NCBI GenBank assembly: GCA_937905985.1
Contig: CALCWC010000034.1
Coordinates: 1-18,964 of the forward strand
Direction: 5' to 3'
DNA from: an uncultured Verrucomicrobiales bacterium
GTDB taxonomy: Bacteria; Verrucomicrobiota; Verrucomicrobiia; Verrucomicrobiales; Akkermansiaceae
DNA: 18,964 bases
Part shown: positions 9,301 to 14,748 of the stretch, piece by piece
Layout: every line of letters begins with the position of its first letter
Position numbering within the stretch: position 1 is the stretch's first letter
Translations under genes and position numbers: made by a program
Notes under the pieces: model-generated
Told to the model about the DNA's origin: nothing
What the model saw: only the letters and a program-made list of their open reading frames with translations
Database searches by the model: none

Positions 9301-11162
9301 GCGTGGGCGATGTGAACCTCACCAGCGCCACGCTGGACGTGCATGACCATGAGGGCCTGGACGATTCCTTCACCGTGAACTCCCTGAACGGCGACTCCGC
9401 CTCCCAGCTCAAGGGCACGCTTATCGTAGAGGGTCAGGGCGGCACCTACAACGGCGGATACGAGGGCGCCACGGTCATCCTGCATAAGGATGCCGACCAG
9501 GCGCTGGCCGCAGGAGAGGGGCTCACCGTGATGGGCCTCGGCCTGGCACGCATCACCTACAGCGGAACCGAAACCCACATGGACGGCATCGAGGGCATCG
9601 GCCTGCGCGTCATGCTCAATGACGTGGAGACCGACAACTCGCACAGGACGCTCACGCTCGACAACGAGTTCTCCTACATCGTGGACGGTGCCTTGGGCGT
9701 TGGACTTTCCGCCATCGAGAGCGGGCTCACCCTGGATTCCGAGGCTGCGCCGGACCTCCTGCGTGCCGAGCATCTGGACATGAGCGGTTCCACGCTCTAT
9801 ATCTACCAACCCGCCTCCGACGGTGACACACTGACGATGGACGTGAACGACGGCGGCTACAAGCGCGGCCTGCTTCTCGCCAATTTGGGCGCGGACGACA
9901 CCACCGCGGACGCCGTGCAGCTGATTGGAGACCTGTACAACAAGTATTACCAGAACGCCCGTCTGCAGAACGGGCGAGTGCTGGTGGACCGCCGCACGGA
10001 CTACTTCTCCAGCATCACCGAACCCACGTCTGAGAACGGGCGCGCGGGAGCAGGCATGCTGGACGACGCCTTGCTGTACAACAACCCGCAGGTGACCCAG
10101 GCGGGTGGAGACCTCGCCGTTGTGATGACTGCGTTGGAGAAAGGTGGCTACACGCACGACCGCGCCGACAAGGTGATGGCCGCCATGAGCGGTGCCTCCC
10201 AGGCCGCCATAGGCGCCGCCTGGAACCGCGACGTTGACCGCCAGCTGCGCGCCATCCGCAACCGCACCACCCAGATGGGCCTTGCAGAGTGCACGCACCA
10301 TGAGGGCCTGCCCTACTTCAACGGCTGGATCAACGCCGAGGGCGACTACACCAAGCTCAGCGGCGACGGCACGCTTGCCGGCTACAAGCTCTCCAGCTGG
10401 GGCGGCACCGTGGGCGTGGATGTAGACTGCACGGCCCGCTTCACCATGGGCGCAGCGGTCACCGCCATGAGCGGCGACTTCACGGCCGAATCCGCGGACC
10501 GGGCGGAGGGTGACCTGGACCGCCTGTACGTGTCGGTCTTCGGCCGCTACACGCGCCGCGCGTGGACGCACACGCTCGTGGCCACGTTCGGTATGGCAGA
10601 CACCAAGCTGAAGCGCACCGTGAACTACGACTACGGCAGCTACAACACCGAATCTTCCTCCGACGGCAAGGCCTTCGGCGTGATGTATGAAGTGGGCTAC
10701 GTGACCGCGCTCAACGAGGACGCCTCCACCTGCCTGCAGCCGGTGCTCAACCTGAGCTACCGCCACAGCTCGCTGGGCGGATCCACCGAGCAGAGCGCCA
10801 GCGATGCCGCGCTCCGTCTGGGCGATGTGGATGCCGACGTGTTCACCGCTGCTGTCGGCGCCCGCTTGCAGAGCGCTGTGGGCACCAGCGTGTACAACCG
10901 CTCCTCCATCTTCGAGGGACGCGTGATGCTGAAGTTCGATGCAGGTGACCGCGATACCACCGCCAGCAACGGCTTCATCGGCGTTCCCGGCAGCCGCAGC
11001 ACCAAGAGCACAGAGGCAGGCATGTTCGGCGTGGAAGTGGGTGCCGGCCTGACCATTCCGCTGAGCGAGAATGCCGGTGCGCTGTTCTTCGATGTCACGG
11101 GCGACTTCCGCGCCAAGGACACCGAGTTCAACGGCACGGTGGGCTACCGTTACAACTTCTGA
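312..11162 (+). CDS. Giant autotransporter with modular beta-helix passenger and C-terminal barrel (3616 aa)
   Basis: Type V secreted surface protein: the passenger should cross the outer membrane through its own C-terminal barrel. The ATG at 312 is preferred over the one at 252 because it begins a good signal peptide (MKLHLPTGLRAAL..., cleavage near A28-A30) and the 20 upstream residues are not signal-like. Residues ~32-200 resemble a LamG/jelly-roll domain. The passenger (~207-3240) is T/G/A/S/N/D-rich with repeated short strands, as in a beta-helix. Trp-rich cap-like segments begin near W209, W1626 and W2521, with a weaker one near W2883. A GNGF-containing module recurs at F674, F1164 and F1950, each followed by a TxFYVN-like or equivalent segment. 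A helical linker (~3290-3330, RQLRAIRNR) precedes the barrel (~3337-3616, about 280 aa), which ends in the strand-terminal F. The ligand is unknown. It is monocistronic, with its own promoter and a downstream hairpin. Confidence 0.93.
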   Translation: MKLHLPTGLRAALIAALTAVGFTLTQAAAAETQLDVSPTEKTGGNTPITWTGGDATLNSWKLTFDLTVTDGTANDFFNISSNHGTAQAGWALGVNGTTLRLAYGGKNQTAVIALDNAFELNQSQPVTFQFERNVDETGVSLGTGTFTVIAGELTQTYTVDSLTDTALAPGSNGKGHIWCNGNPGGKQQLRNIVLYQLDDKKVKESGYTWNASEAGNSSWNLTSQIWLNEDSQPVSYVSGGNAFFTKDANYKTVTIGENISAGKISVSDNYTFTMSGSSALTATKLTITSGSTLTVNGTGSVSTGELINKGTLSIGSGARVASSSTPVEVAAGDTFTVTGAGILELATMRSKGGTINISSNLAVTGGGDGTMGNNQNGLCINGGAGGAINIMGGVTTVTGAVYTGGGSTETQLNVGSETAAATLVTTRLELGDTNGSTGTFTIGKKGKVVIQGAENVRSDQANPQKKTSLQLAEWNQVVTSTINGKLYAENAIAFMSNDASSTVNIAGGTMAVKGIATTNATSARAHTFTMDGGKLILGDTGITEEPGAWTISFANGEIGTYAGSTVVGRSFTTSGDLTFNTAMYTWTGDDDSKKIEAGEAAATITVSGNITGDGTIIKTGDGTLMLAGDNNALTHTINLQKGTLDVTTAVLDISNMSGITTKEYSDGQVTGNGFATRGGTVHVVAVGEGAILSHEGAQVTFEGTDVTMDDNGDVVLEDAKSLTTFYVNVNGSTESLANAVTKGGGELTTVSLADNTKLAADQAADLGALVVRTDASAGVELSKDVAFDTLTVTTKDKTLTLTGAGTLSAGVLNGPGTISIGDDAVLSVTTATVGTAKPVVTGGGTLAVTNGTLTAELADTWTGTVRVADTTRQDGNNAWIDTLANENSLVEFIHFTGYDRAWASSYVSEIAANIKLTSDGTNAAWNLSAFASSTYTMVLTGDWQGDGTFLMAGGSAGQSQAVEYKGDITNWTGSIEVNAPGMRRVTFSENATAVNVSLVNNGSGAFELVVNNAATFSKEVNVSKLTVNADKSATFQADTTVGQLAGSGSIVKTGTDTTMTVTAPTGTGTTAAMLDISVNEGTLKATAANALGSGDITVAENATLDLTNGGALGATQTVANSGNVLLHSTLTQGAVNGGKLTIASDFPSDGEILDVDGTDTGNGFSQGGAVQVYDTAHASLSDDIDIVHGENHYALTDLTNGAITLSGADWNTYQLNVDAQYTVQEIMDYAKANEGELKTISVNADMLTIENDSATLKTSMLGGEHLATFAVYMSGVSGLTIDGDCGAAITTNTGAEGAVTLTKDATVGSIVAGDFENGGAGNLTINGEGHTVKADGAGAAFGGVLALGKGVTLELLHDTSFTTMQNATVKLGESASLVLNEVSFSTVEGGTGATIIVTSDDYLPMYDPSFAEYSITGARITYTTSANFDLGHVIDATSQVVNKGTGSLRDISTNEKYAELNAEGGDIFISTAEDAGTDERALIVGNLTLAAGRTVGEDTGKAVTITVTDTASFGSGSTVSSALTMAGGTTLNADGPVALGTHALTLEKDINIGDTLWSTLNALAPEASTNIFTGVRALTLAGAEYTGEVDLNDIFNHTSLQAHKYTLSFEDGNVIITRNKDNDRYWKGGDGTWNTADTIWTDQESGGNDVAFVNEYNAHFAAASGGTITLGENITAANVYVTGADYTFVANGHTLTVNNAFEVDGYTATLQGLGLNGADLKLTAKNGGTLKLGADSSVKDVEIGTDSAITANGSTLTVADSFVNSGSLTAGTLTLTQGTAQGGKVTVTKLNLTSGQSYTFNVLTAPTISGTGADLTISDYGSLAATNTATLKNLTTGEGAQLDGNITVTGNTNAGVDTTISGSLTTGTLTGGPVMVDDSNLTLTSNGSLGLVQFSGTSSLTASGTATVTLDALLVNSDELTLTGKFDASNLGASKSDSKYVEGGTDGNGFEQARLTLTIVNGGTTSADGATIVYRGKDLTEKVGTNGKVTFDGDVDYTKFYVNSGTENASTAMNNAKWTATSSFELNSNTTLVVDHEGISLGMVNMPAGAALLQIESGYTVATDGSSKNLMLTGAGELAVDAGKDTPGVVYHASQWTGTVSLRDVELTQLDSDWGTANSTVALQNASGALGNAEVKYDLELRKGAGDSWGYGGTSSTKDSHLWLKGDLKGDGDLGVKSGTATSVFELNGNTDAWTGNFVANNANATLKLTGDDKTVNGTVTGSNLALVVETNATLKSDSTVARVNATAGSLKVDAGKTLTVTDTILPDNIKLGAGASIAAAFMGGIEYGYMDGTIANETGGDQAVTISNADITVTGATLCTNGGTGFTVNNKLVDAKLLVAETLTKAVALNNVQDSLEVVDDLAIGTHGSLKVAKTNGAEKQLVNISSGTLTLANGATMDANLAIGTGVTLAFNYDQASPVAATLSGGSLDLANSLTLSGDLYKQMAEFTDADDEKVVVLFQNVGALTLGGAAYEGEVSAQQYFTNLTDLSDLGDFTLLYNDSTDTVSIRFDVSSAKTLTWNGTAGEHDWLPGDDTMLNWETTAQQPAYFEQGDNAKFTKAEAYQEVTIAEGRTETRNLTISGEDAQYAFVVGNGTSTIASSNLMKVTEGASLSKRGEGDLVLELNAALAVENSTLAVEEGSLYIGGASRELNLKNSALDIADSASLIAGTIKGDADSTIIMGRESLLNTDGGSIQSLQAGEDSTLAITGGTLTIAEDTIVYNLVSTGTLDLGTKDLTLAESTTDGGNVTAGTLNLAEDGSTFGNLKVNTIHYAYDKEGAGTLDYVAVDTIVSNGADKITLDLTDVRGDGGSLAPIQRLDEGTTYTLVYAGSQALNADNFTLDAATQEALVQNGLIQAGAGLEVNEDNDGILQLTIGGQNLTWYTDKDVTEWGYQVVSGDALTAGGNTLNGVEHVVVDASRRIDVTGAGSAPGLRVRNITGLDGRTITFTGTEDDTVNLITSEETASNVNVAAENITLKVGLDELDEMDPVDYKDLRVGDVNLTSATLDVHDHEGLDDSFTVNSLNGDSASQLKGTLIVEGQGGTYNGGYEGATVILHKDADQALAAGEGLTVMGLGLARITYSGTETHMDGIEGIGLRVMLNDVETDNSHRTLTLDNEFSYIVDGALGVGLSAIESGLTLDSEAAPDLLRAEHLDMSGSTLYIYQPASDGDTLTMDVNDGGYKRGLLLANLGADDTTADAVQLIGDLYNKYYQNARLQNGRVLVDRRTDYFSSITEPTSENGRAGAGMLDDALLYNNPQVTQAGGDLAVVMTALEKGGYTHDRADKVMAAMSGASQAAIGAAWNRDVDRQLRAIRNRTTQMGLAECTHHEGLPYFNGWINAEGDYTKLSGDGTLAGYKLSSWGGTVGVDVDCTARFTMGAAVTAMSGDFTAESADRAEGDLDRLYVSVFGRYTRRAWTHTLVATFGMADTKLKRTVNYDYGSYNTESSSDGKAFGVMYEVGYVTALNEDASTCLQPVLNLSYRHSSLGGSTEQSASDAALRLGDVDADVFTAAVGARLQSAVGTSVYNRSSIFEGRVMLKFDAGDRDTTASNGFIGVPGSRSTKSTEAGMFGVEVGAGLTIPLSENAGALFFDVTGDFRAKDTEFNGTVGYRYNF

Positions 11163-11218
11163 TGTACAAAGTGCAAAGTGTACAAATCATAAGTTAGGCG
11201 GCTTCATCCGCGAATTTC

Positions 11219-11251
11219 AAAGCCCCGTTCGGCACTGCCGAACGGGGCTTT
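11219..11251. terminator. Strong hairpin terminator between convergent genes
   Basis: A perfect 15-bp inverted repeat (11219-11233 with 11237-11251) has the 3-nt loop ACT. The stem carries AAA at its left foot and TTT at its right foot, so it can act in both directions. It lies 57 bp after the autotransporter stop and 25 bp past the end of the convergent minus-strand gene, and it probably ends both transcripts. Confidence 0.85.
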
Positions 11252-11275
11252 CTTGCTCCTCATCTAAATCCCAAT

Positions 11276-11641
11276 TTACAGGGTACGCCTGTAGGAGCCA
11301 TCGATACCGTAGACTTCCACTCGCCCGTTCTGCCTGGTGAGTGCCACGGTGTCGCCGCTAACCTGCACTCCGGTGACATCCCCGGAGCCGAGGGTGCGCA
11401 TGTAGGAGCCGCCGCGGCTATACAGCTCCACGCGCCCGTTCTGGCGCAGGAGCGCAACCTCCTGCCCGTTCGTGGATGCCTGCACCACATCCCCGGAGCC
11501 GAGGGTGCGCACGTAGGAGCCGGAGACGGTATACACCTCCGCGCGCCCGTTGTTGAGCTTCACCAACACGGGATCATCGTTTCCCGCCAAGGCAAAGGAG
11601 GAAAGGCATACCAGCGCTAATATGGTTCTGAGTATTCTCAT
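11276..11641 (-). CDS. Small secreted protein made of 37-residue repeats (121 aa)
   Basis: I do not recognise a named family. The start MRILRTILALVCLSSFALAG is a clear Sec signal peptide, probably cleaved near A19-G20. The mature chain is about two and a half copies of a 37-residue unit with consensus NGRxEVYxxxGSYxRTLGSGDV followed by a hydrophobic strand (ALLR or ALTR). The third copy stops right after GSYRRTL. Unit length and strand spacing resemble one four-stranded beta-propeller blade. With so few blades it might assemble as an oligomer, which is an inference. The gene converges on the autotransporter, and the two share the hairpin at 11219-11251. No Shine-Dalgarno precedes the ATG (…GATTACC-ATG). 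It is probably periplasmic or exported. Confidence 0.75.
   Translation of the reverse strand: MRILRTILALVCLSSFALAGNDDPVLVKLNNGRAEVYTVSGSYVRTLGSGDVVQASTNGQEVALLRQNGRVELYSRGGSYMRTLGSGDVTGVQVSGDTVALTRQNGRVEVYGIDGSYRRTL
11377..11522 (-). repeat. Near-identical 111-bp-period DNA repeat inside the small secreted gene
   Basis: The 35-bp stretches 11377-11411 and 11488-11522 differ at one base and lie exactly 111 bp (37 codons) apart. They encode the GSYxRTLGSGD part of successive units. Near-identity at DNA level points to recent duplication or gene conversion, and copy number could differ between strains. Confidence 0.8.
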
Positions 11642-12071
11642 GGTAATCTATTCTTTACCTAACAGGCGCGCCAAGGCAAGCATTTTCTTTCGCCTTGGCT
11701 GCCACACGCGTCACAAGGGAATTGGGGTGAAAGGCGTTCCGCCTGCACCATGCGGGCTATGGCGTGACAAGGATTGGTATGCAATGCTTGCGCCAACGAG
11801 CGCGGTTAGCACGCAGGCGTTGGCGCTAATCCACACCACGCACGCCACCTCCAGTCATTGAACCCGCACATCAGCACAATACATTGCAACACAATATGCT
11901 ATACGCTTCACGCGGTTCATTTCAACGCGCAGAAATTTTGTTTTCTGTCGTCTGCGGCTGCTACTTTTCTTGTTTTTTGCAGTGTATTCTTTCGTTTTTT
12001 GCTGTTTTATGCAGTTTCTTTTTGTTATTTTCGGATTTTTTATTGACTTATGGCGGCAAGTATAGTAATTG
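11642..12071. other. 430-bp intergenic region with nested inverted repeats and a T-rich tract
   Basis: No convincing gene was found. The left half is G/C-rich and structured. 11670-11677 pairs with 11692-11699 (GCCAAGGC/GCCTTGGC). Three nested arms follow: 11760-11766 with 11841-11847, 11771-11775 with 11828-11832, and 11790-11798 with 11818-11826. A 42-codon minus-strand frame (11711-11839, GTG start, GGAGG 8 nt upstream, hydrophobic N-terminus) overlaps the nested arms, but neighbouring frames are also partly open, so I do not call it. The right half (about 11936-12048) is T-rich. TTGACT at 12043-12048 and TATAGT at 12061-12066 are only 12 bp apart, too close for a normal promoter. TATAGT alone would give a nearly leaderless transcript for the next gene. 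Confidence 0.5.
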
Positions 12072-13397
12072 ATGGATATGAACGTGGAATTGCGGCAAGC
12101 GTTGCGAGAAATCATCCTGGACCGCCAGCAGATGGAGCTGGAGGGCAGCACCCCGCGTGATTTGGTGATCGAGCCGTACGAGAAGAAGGTGTCAATCTGC
12201 ATGGGGGTGCGGCGCTGCGGTAAGAGCACGCTGATGGAGGGAATCGTGGCGGGGTTGAGGAAAAAGCGCGTGGCGAGGGAGAACATCGTGTGGCTGAATT
12301 TTATGGACGACCGCCTGGCGGCGCTGGAGGAGGGCGATTGGAACGATCTGTACGAGGCGTACTACAGCCTGTACCCGGAGAAGCGGCGCAAGGAGAAGGT
12401 GTACTTCATCTTCGACGAGATGCAGGACTACCCTGGCTGGCAGCTGTTCATCGAGCGTCTGCGGCGCGACGAGAAGTGCGAGATCTACCTCACGGGGTCG
12501 TCGTCCAAGCTGCTGTCCAAGGAAATCGCCACCTGCCTGCGCGGGCGGACGATGACATGGGAGCTGTACCCGTTCTCGTTCGGGGAATATTTGACACGCG
12601 CGAAGGTGAGCCGCAAGGTGGGGCGCCTTTCCACCACGCAGCGCATGGAGGTGCTGCGCGCGTGGGAGAACTACAAGCAGACCGGCGGCTTCCCGGAAGT
12701 GTACGGGCTCTCTGCGGAGCGCCGCCGCCAGCTGCACCAGGAGTATTTTTCCTCCATCCTGTACCATGATGTTGTGGAGCGCAACGCCGTGGGGCAGCCG
12801 CTCGTGCTGCGCAGCCTGGCGCGCCGCATGCTCAACCAGGTGGGCGCCCTCTTCTCCGTGAGCAAGGTGTGCAAGGATTTTTCATCCATGGGCTACAGCG
12901 TGAGCCGCGAGACCATCTCCCAGTATGTGCAATGGCTGGAGGACGCCTTCTTCCTCATCACCGTGCCGGCATTCTCCGTCAGCGCGGGCGAGCAGCAGCG
13001 CCGCATGCACAAGGTCTACTGCACCGACCACGCCATGGCCGCCTCCCTCGGCGCGCGCATCACCGCCAACATCGGCCAGATGCTGGAGAACATCGTCTGC
13101 GTGGAGCTGCGCCGCCACACGCCCGACCTCTACTACTACACCACCCAGAACAAGTACGAGGTAGACTTCCTGGCCACCCTGCCCAGCGGCAAGCGCCACC
13201 TGGTGCAGGTGTGCCACTCCATGGACGACGCCACCACGCGCCGCCGCGAGCTGCGCGCCCTCACCACCGCCATGCAGGAGGCCGGCATCAAGAACGCCTG
13301 GGTGGTCACCGAGGGCCACGAGGAGGATATCCCCACCCCCCACGGCACCATCCACGCCCTCCCCGCCTGGAAATGGCTGCTCACCTTCGGCGGGTAG
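12072..13397 (+). CDS. AAA_14/DUF4143-type ATP-binding protein (441 aa)
   Basis: A P-loop ATPase of the widespread prokaryotic AAA_14 plus DUF4143 family, whose cellular role is poorly known. Visible motifs are Walker A GVRRCGKST (45-53), Walker B YFIFDE (111-116), sensor-1-like TGSSS (141-145), an LRGRT arginine segment (~156-160) and the typical PFSFGEY (167-173). A helix-turn-helix-like stretch follows at about 260-295. The C-terminal DUF4143 part holds EVDF (363-366) and LVQVC (377-381), a restriction-enzyme-like fold in which the usual ExK is absent, so nuclease activity is not expected. An upstream TTG (12069) is in frame, and ATG 12072 or 12078 is the more natural start. There is no Shine-Dalgarno site. 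It stands alone between a T-rich leader and a hairpin. The codons of its last third are strikingly G/C-ended. Length is normal for the family. Confidence 0.88.
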   Translation: MDMNVELRQALREIILDRQQMELEGSTPRDLVIEPYEKKVSICMGVRRCGKSTLMEGIVAGLRKKRVARENIVWLNFMDDRLAALEEGDWNDLYEAYYSLYPEKRRKEKVYFIFDEMQDYPGWQLFIERLRRDEKCEIYLTGSSSKLLSKEIATCLRGRTMTWELYPFSFGEYLTRAKVSRKVGRLSTTQRMEVLRAWENYKQTGGFPEVYGLSAERRRQLHQEYFSSILYHDVVERNAVGQPLVLRSLARRMLNQVGALFSVSKVCKDFSSMGYSVSRETISQYVQWLEDAFFLITVPAFSVSAGEQQRRMHKVYCTDHAMAASLGARITANIGQMLENIVCVELRRHTPDLYYYTTQNKYEVDFLATLPSGKRHLVQVCHSMDDATTRRRELRALTTAMQEAGIKNAWVVTEGHEEDIPTPHGTIHALPAWKWLLTFGG

Positions 13398-13435
13398 ACA
13401 TGTAGCCGCCGCGCCTGACGGCACGGGGATTTCCG

Positions 13436-13466
13436 AGCGGCATCCGGCACTTCGCCGGATGCCGCT
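13436..13466 (+). terminator. Hairpin after the ATPase gene
   Basis: A perfect 13-bp inverted repeat (13436-13448 with 13454-13466) has loop ACTTC and begins 38 bp after the ATPase stop. It is strong and G/C-rich but lacks a T-run, so its termination efficiency is uncertain. It separates the ATPase from the next transcription unit. Confidence 0.6.
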
Positions 13467-13512
13467 TAGCGTAACGACGGGACTTTGCGCGGACGAAAAA
13501 TTTTTACGGATT

Positions 13513-13522
13513 GTGCATGCAC
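13513..13522. promoter_or_regulatory. Perfect 10-bp palindrome next to the -35, possible operator
   Basis: GTGCATGCAC is a perfect palindrome ending two bases before the putative -35 hexamer of the nuclease-like gene. A dimeric regulator could bind here. No regulator gene is identified, although the second gene of this unit has a winged-helix-like C-terminus and is one conceivable candidate. Confidence 0.3.
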
Positions 13523-13524
13523 GG

Positions 13525-13591
13525 TTTACATATGATTTGCTTGTAATACAATCTAACACTTCTTGCTTTTAACCACGGCGGGGCGGATAAT
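13525..13591 (+). promoter_or_regulatory. Two candidate promoters for the nuclease-like two-gene unit
   Basis: The first candidate is TTTACA (13525-13530), a 16-bp spacer and TACAAT (13547-13552). The second is TTGCTT (13563-13568), a 17-bp spacer and GATAAT (13586-13591). They predict starts near 13559 and 13598, leaving leaders of about 83 or 44 nt. A small hairpin, TAGGG/CCCTA (13600-13604 with 13614-13618), lies in the leader. I cannot decide between the two from sequence alone. Confidence 0.45.
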
Positions 13592-13641
13592 TTGTAGGTT
13601 AGGGTGGATACAGCCCTACACTCACCAACATCTGCATCACC

Positions 13642-14715
13642 ATGGAACTCATCGATTCACTCACGCAGCTCTCCGAGCGCATCGAGCGCATACAGGACAG
13701 CATCCAGACGGAAGAAGCCACCAAGACCGCCCTCATCATGCCCGTGATCCAGGCGCTCGGGTACAACGTGTTCAACCCCCTGGAGGTGGTTCCCGAATTC
13801 ACCGCAGACGTGGGCACCAAGAAAAACGAGAAGGTGGACTACGTCATCATGCGCGACGACAAGCCTAGCATCCTCATCGAGTGCAAGAGCATCAACTCCC
13901 CGCTGAGCATCAACCACGCCAGCCAGCTCTACCGCTACTTCGCCTGCACGGAAGCCCGCATCGCCATCCTCACCAACGGTATCGAATACCAGTTCTTCAC
14001 CGATATCGAGGCCCCGAACAAGATGGACGACAAGCCCTTCTTCGAGTTCAACATCCTCAACTTCGATGCCAAGAAGGTCAACGAGCTCAAGAAATACTCC
14101 AAGGCCGTGTACGACCTGGACAACATCCTGAGCAACGCCTCCGAGCTCAAGTACAAAAAGCAGATCCACCACCTGCTGGACCGCGAACTGGAGGAGCCCT
14201 CCGAGGAATTCGTGCGCCACTTCGCCAAACAGATATACTCCGGCATGCTCACCCCGGACCGCAAGGCACAGTTCAACACGCTCGTCAGCCAAGCCTTCCG
14301 CGAGTGGGTCAACGCCATCGTCAGCAAGCGCCTCCAAAACGCCATCGACGGCGTCAACCCGCCCGAACCCCAGGAACCGCAGCAGGCCGACGATTCCCCG
14401 GAAAGCCCCGACGACAAGGACGACGGCATCGTCACCACAGAGGAAGAGCTGGAAGGCTTCCGCATCGTCCGCGCCATCCTGGCACAAGTGGTGGACCCCA
14501 AGCGTGTCTTCCTGAAGGACACGCGCAGCTACTGCGGCGTACTCCTGGACCACAACGTCCGCAAGCCCCTCTGCCGCTTCCTCTTCACCAACACCCAAAC
14601 CACCCTCATCCTCTTGGACAAGGAGCGCAACGAAAAGCGCATCCCCATGGATTCCGTGCTTGACCTCTACAAGCACACACAAGAACTTCTCGAGTACGCT
14701 AAGCTGTACTTGTAA
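13642..14715 (+). CDS. HsdR N-terminal-like PD-(D/E)XK protein, stand-alone (357 aa)
   Basis: It resembles the N-terminal nuclease domain of type I restriction HsdR subunits but lacks the helicase motor, since 357 residues leave no room for it. The nuclease signature is complete: E25 in the first helix, D66 in KVDY, E80-x-K82 in LIECKS, and Q95-x3-Y99 (QLYRY), the RecB-like motif IV. DNA cleavage or binding is therefore plausible. An acidic/proline linker (about 235-260) leads to a C-terminal domain (about 270-357, EGFRIVRAIL...DLYKHTQ...) often seen in stand-alone proteins of this type. No HsdM, HsdS or helicase gene is next to it. ATG 13642 follows ATCACC with no Shine-Dalgarno. It starts an apparent unit with the gene 33 nt downstream, and both are bounded by hairpins. 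The physiological target is unknown; nucleic-acid defence or repair are inferences. Confidence 0.85.
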   Translation: MELIDSLTQLSERIERIQDSIQTEEATKTALIMPVIQALGYNVFNPLEVVPEFTADVGTKKNEKVDYVIMRDDKPSILIECKSINSPLSINHASQLYRYFACTEARIAILTNGIEYQFFTDIEAPNKMDDKPFFEFNILNFDAKKVNELKKYSKAVYDLDNILSNASELKYKKQIHHLLDRELEEPSEEFVRHFAKQIYSGMLTPDRKAQFNTLVSQAFREWVNAIVSKRLQNAIDGVNPPEPQEPQQADDSPESPDDKDDGIVTTEEELEGFRIVRAILAQVVDPKRVFLKDTRSYCGVLLDHNVRKPLCRFLFTNTQTTLILLDKERNEKRIPMDSVLDLYKHTQELLEYAKLYL

Positions 14716-14748
14716 GCCGAAAACAATAACAATCAACATTAATATACC

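Noticed and set aside
7419..10766. 1115-codon open frame on the minus strand inside the autotransporter gene
   Set aside because: Same composition and cause as the other antisense frame. There is no signal, motif or promoter, and the plus-strand frame has signal peptide, repeats and barrel.
11760..11847. tRNA or integron attC site suggested by the nested arms
   Set aside because: No cloverleaf with anticodon arm or T-loop consensus could be drawn, and the arm ends do not match the attC core RYYYAAC/GTTRRRY.
12043..12066. TTGACT...TATAGT as the ATPase promoter
   Set aside because: The spacing is only 12 bp, too short for a sigma-70-type promoter, and TATAGT ends 5 bp before the start codon.
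11855..12286. 143-codon minus-strand frame overlapping the ATPase start and T-rich leader
   Set aside because: The product is K/R/S-rich because it reads the T-rich tract backwards, and it overlaps the conserved N-terminus of the ATPase.
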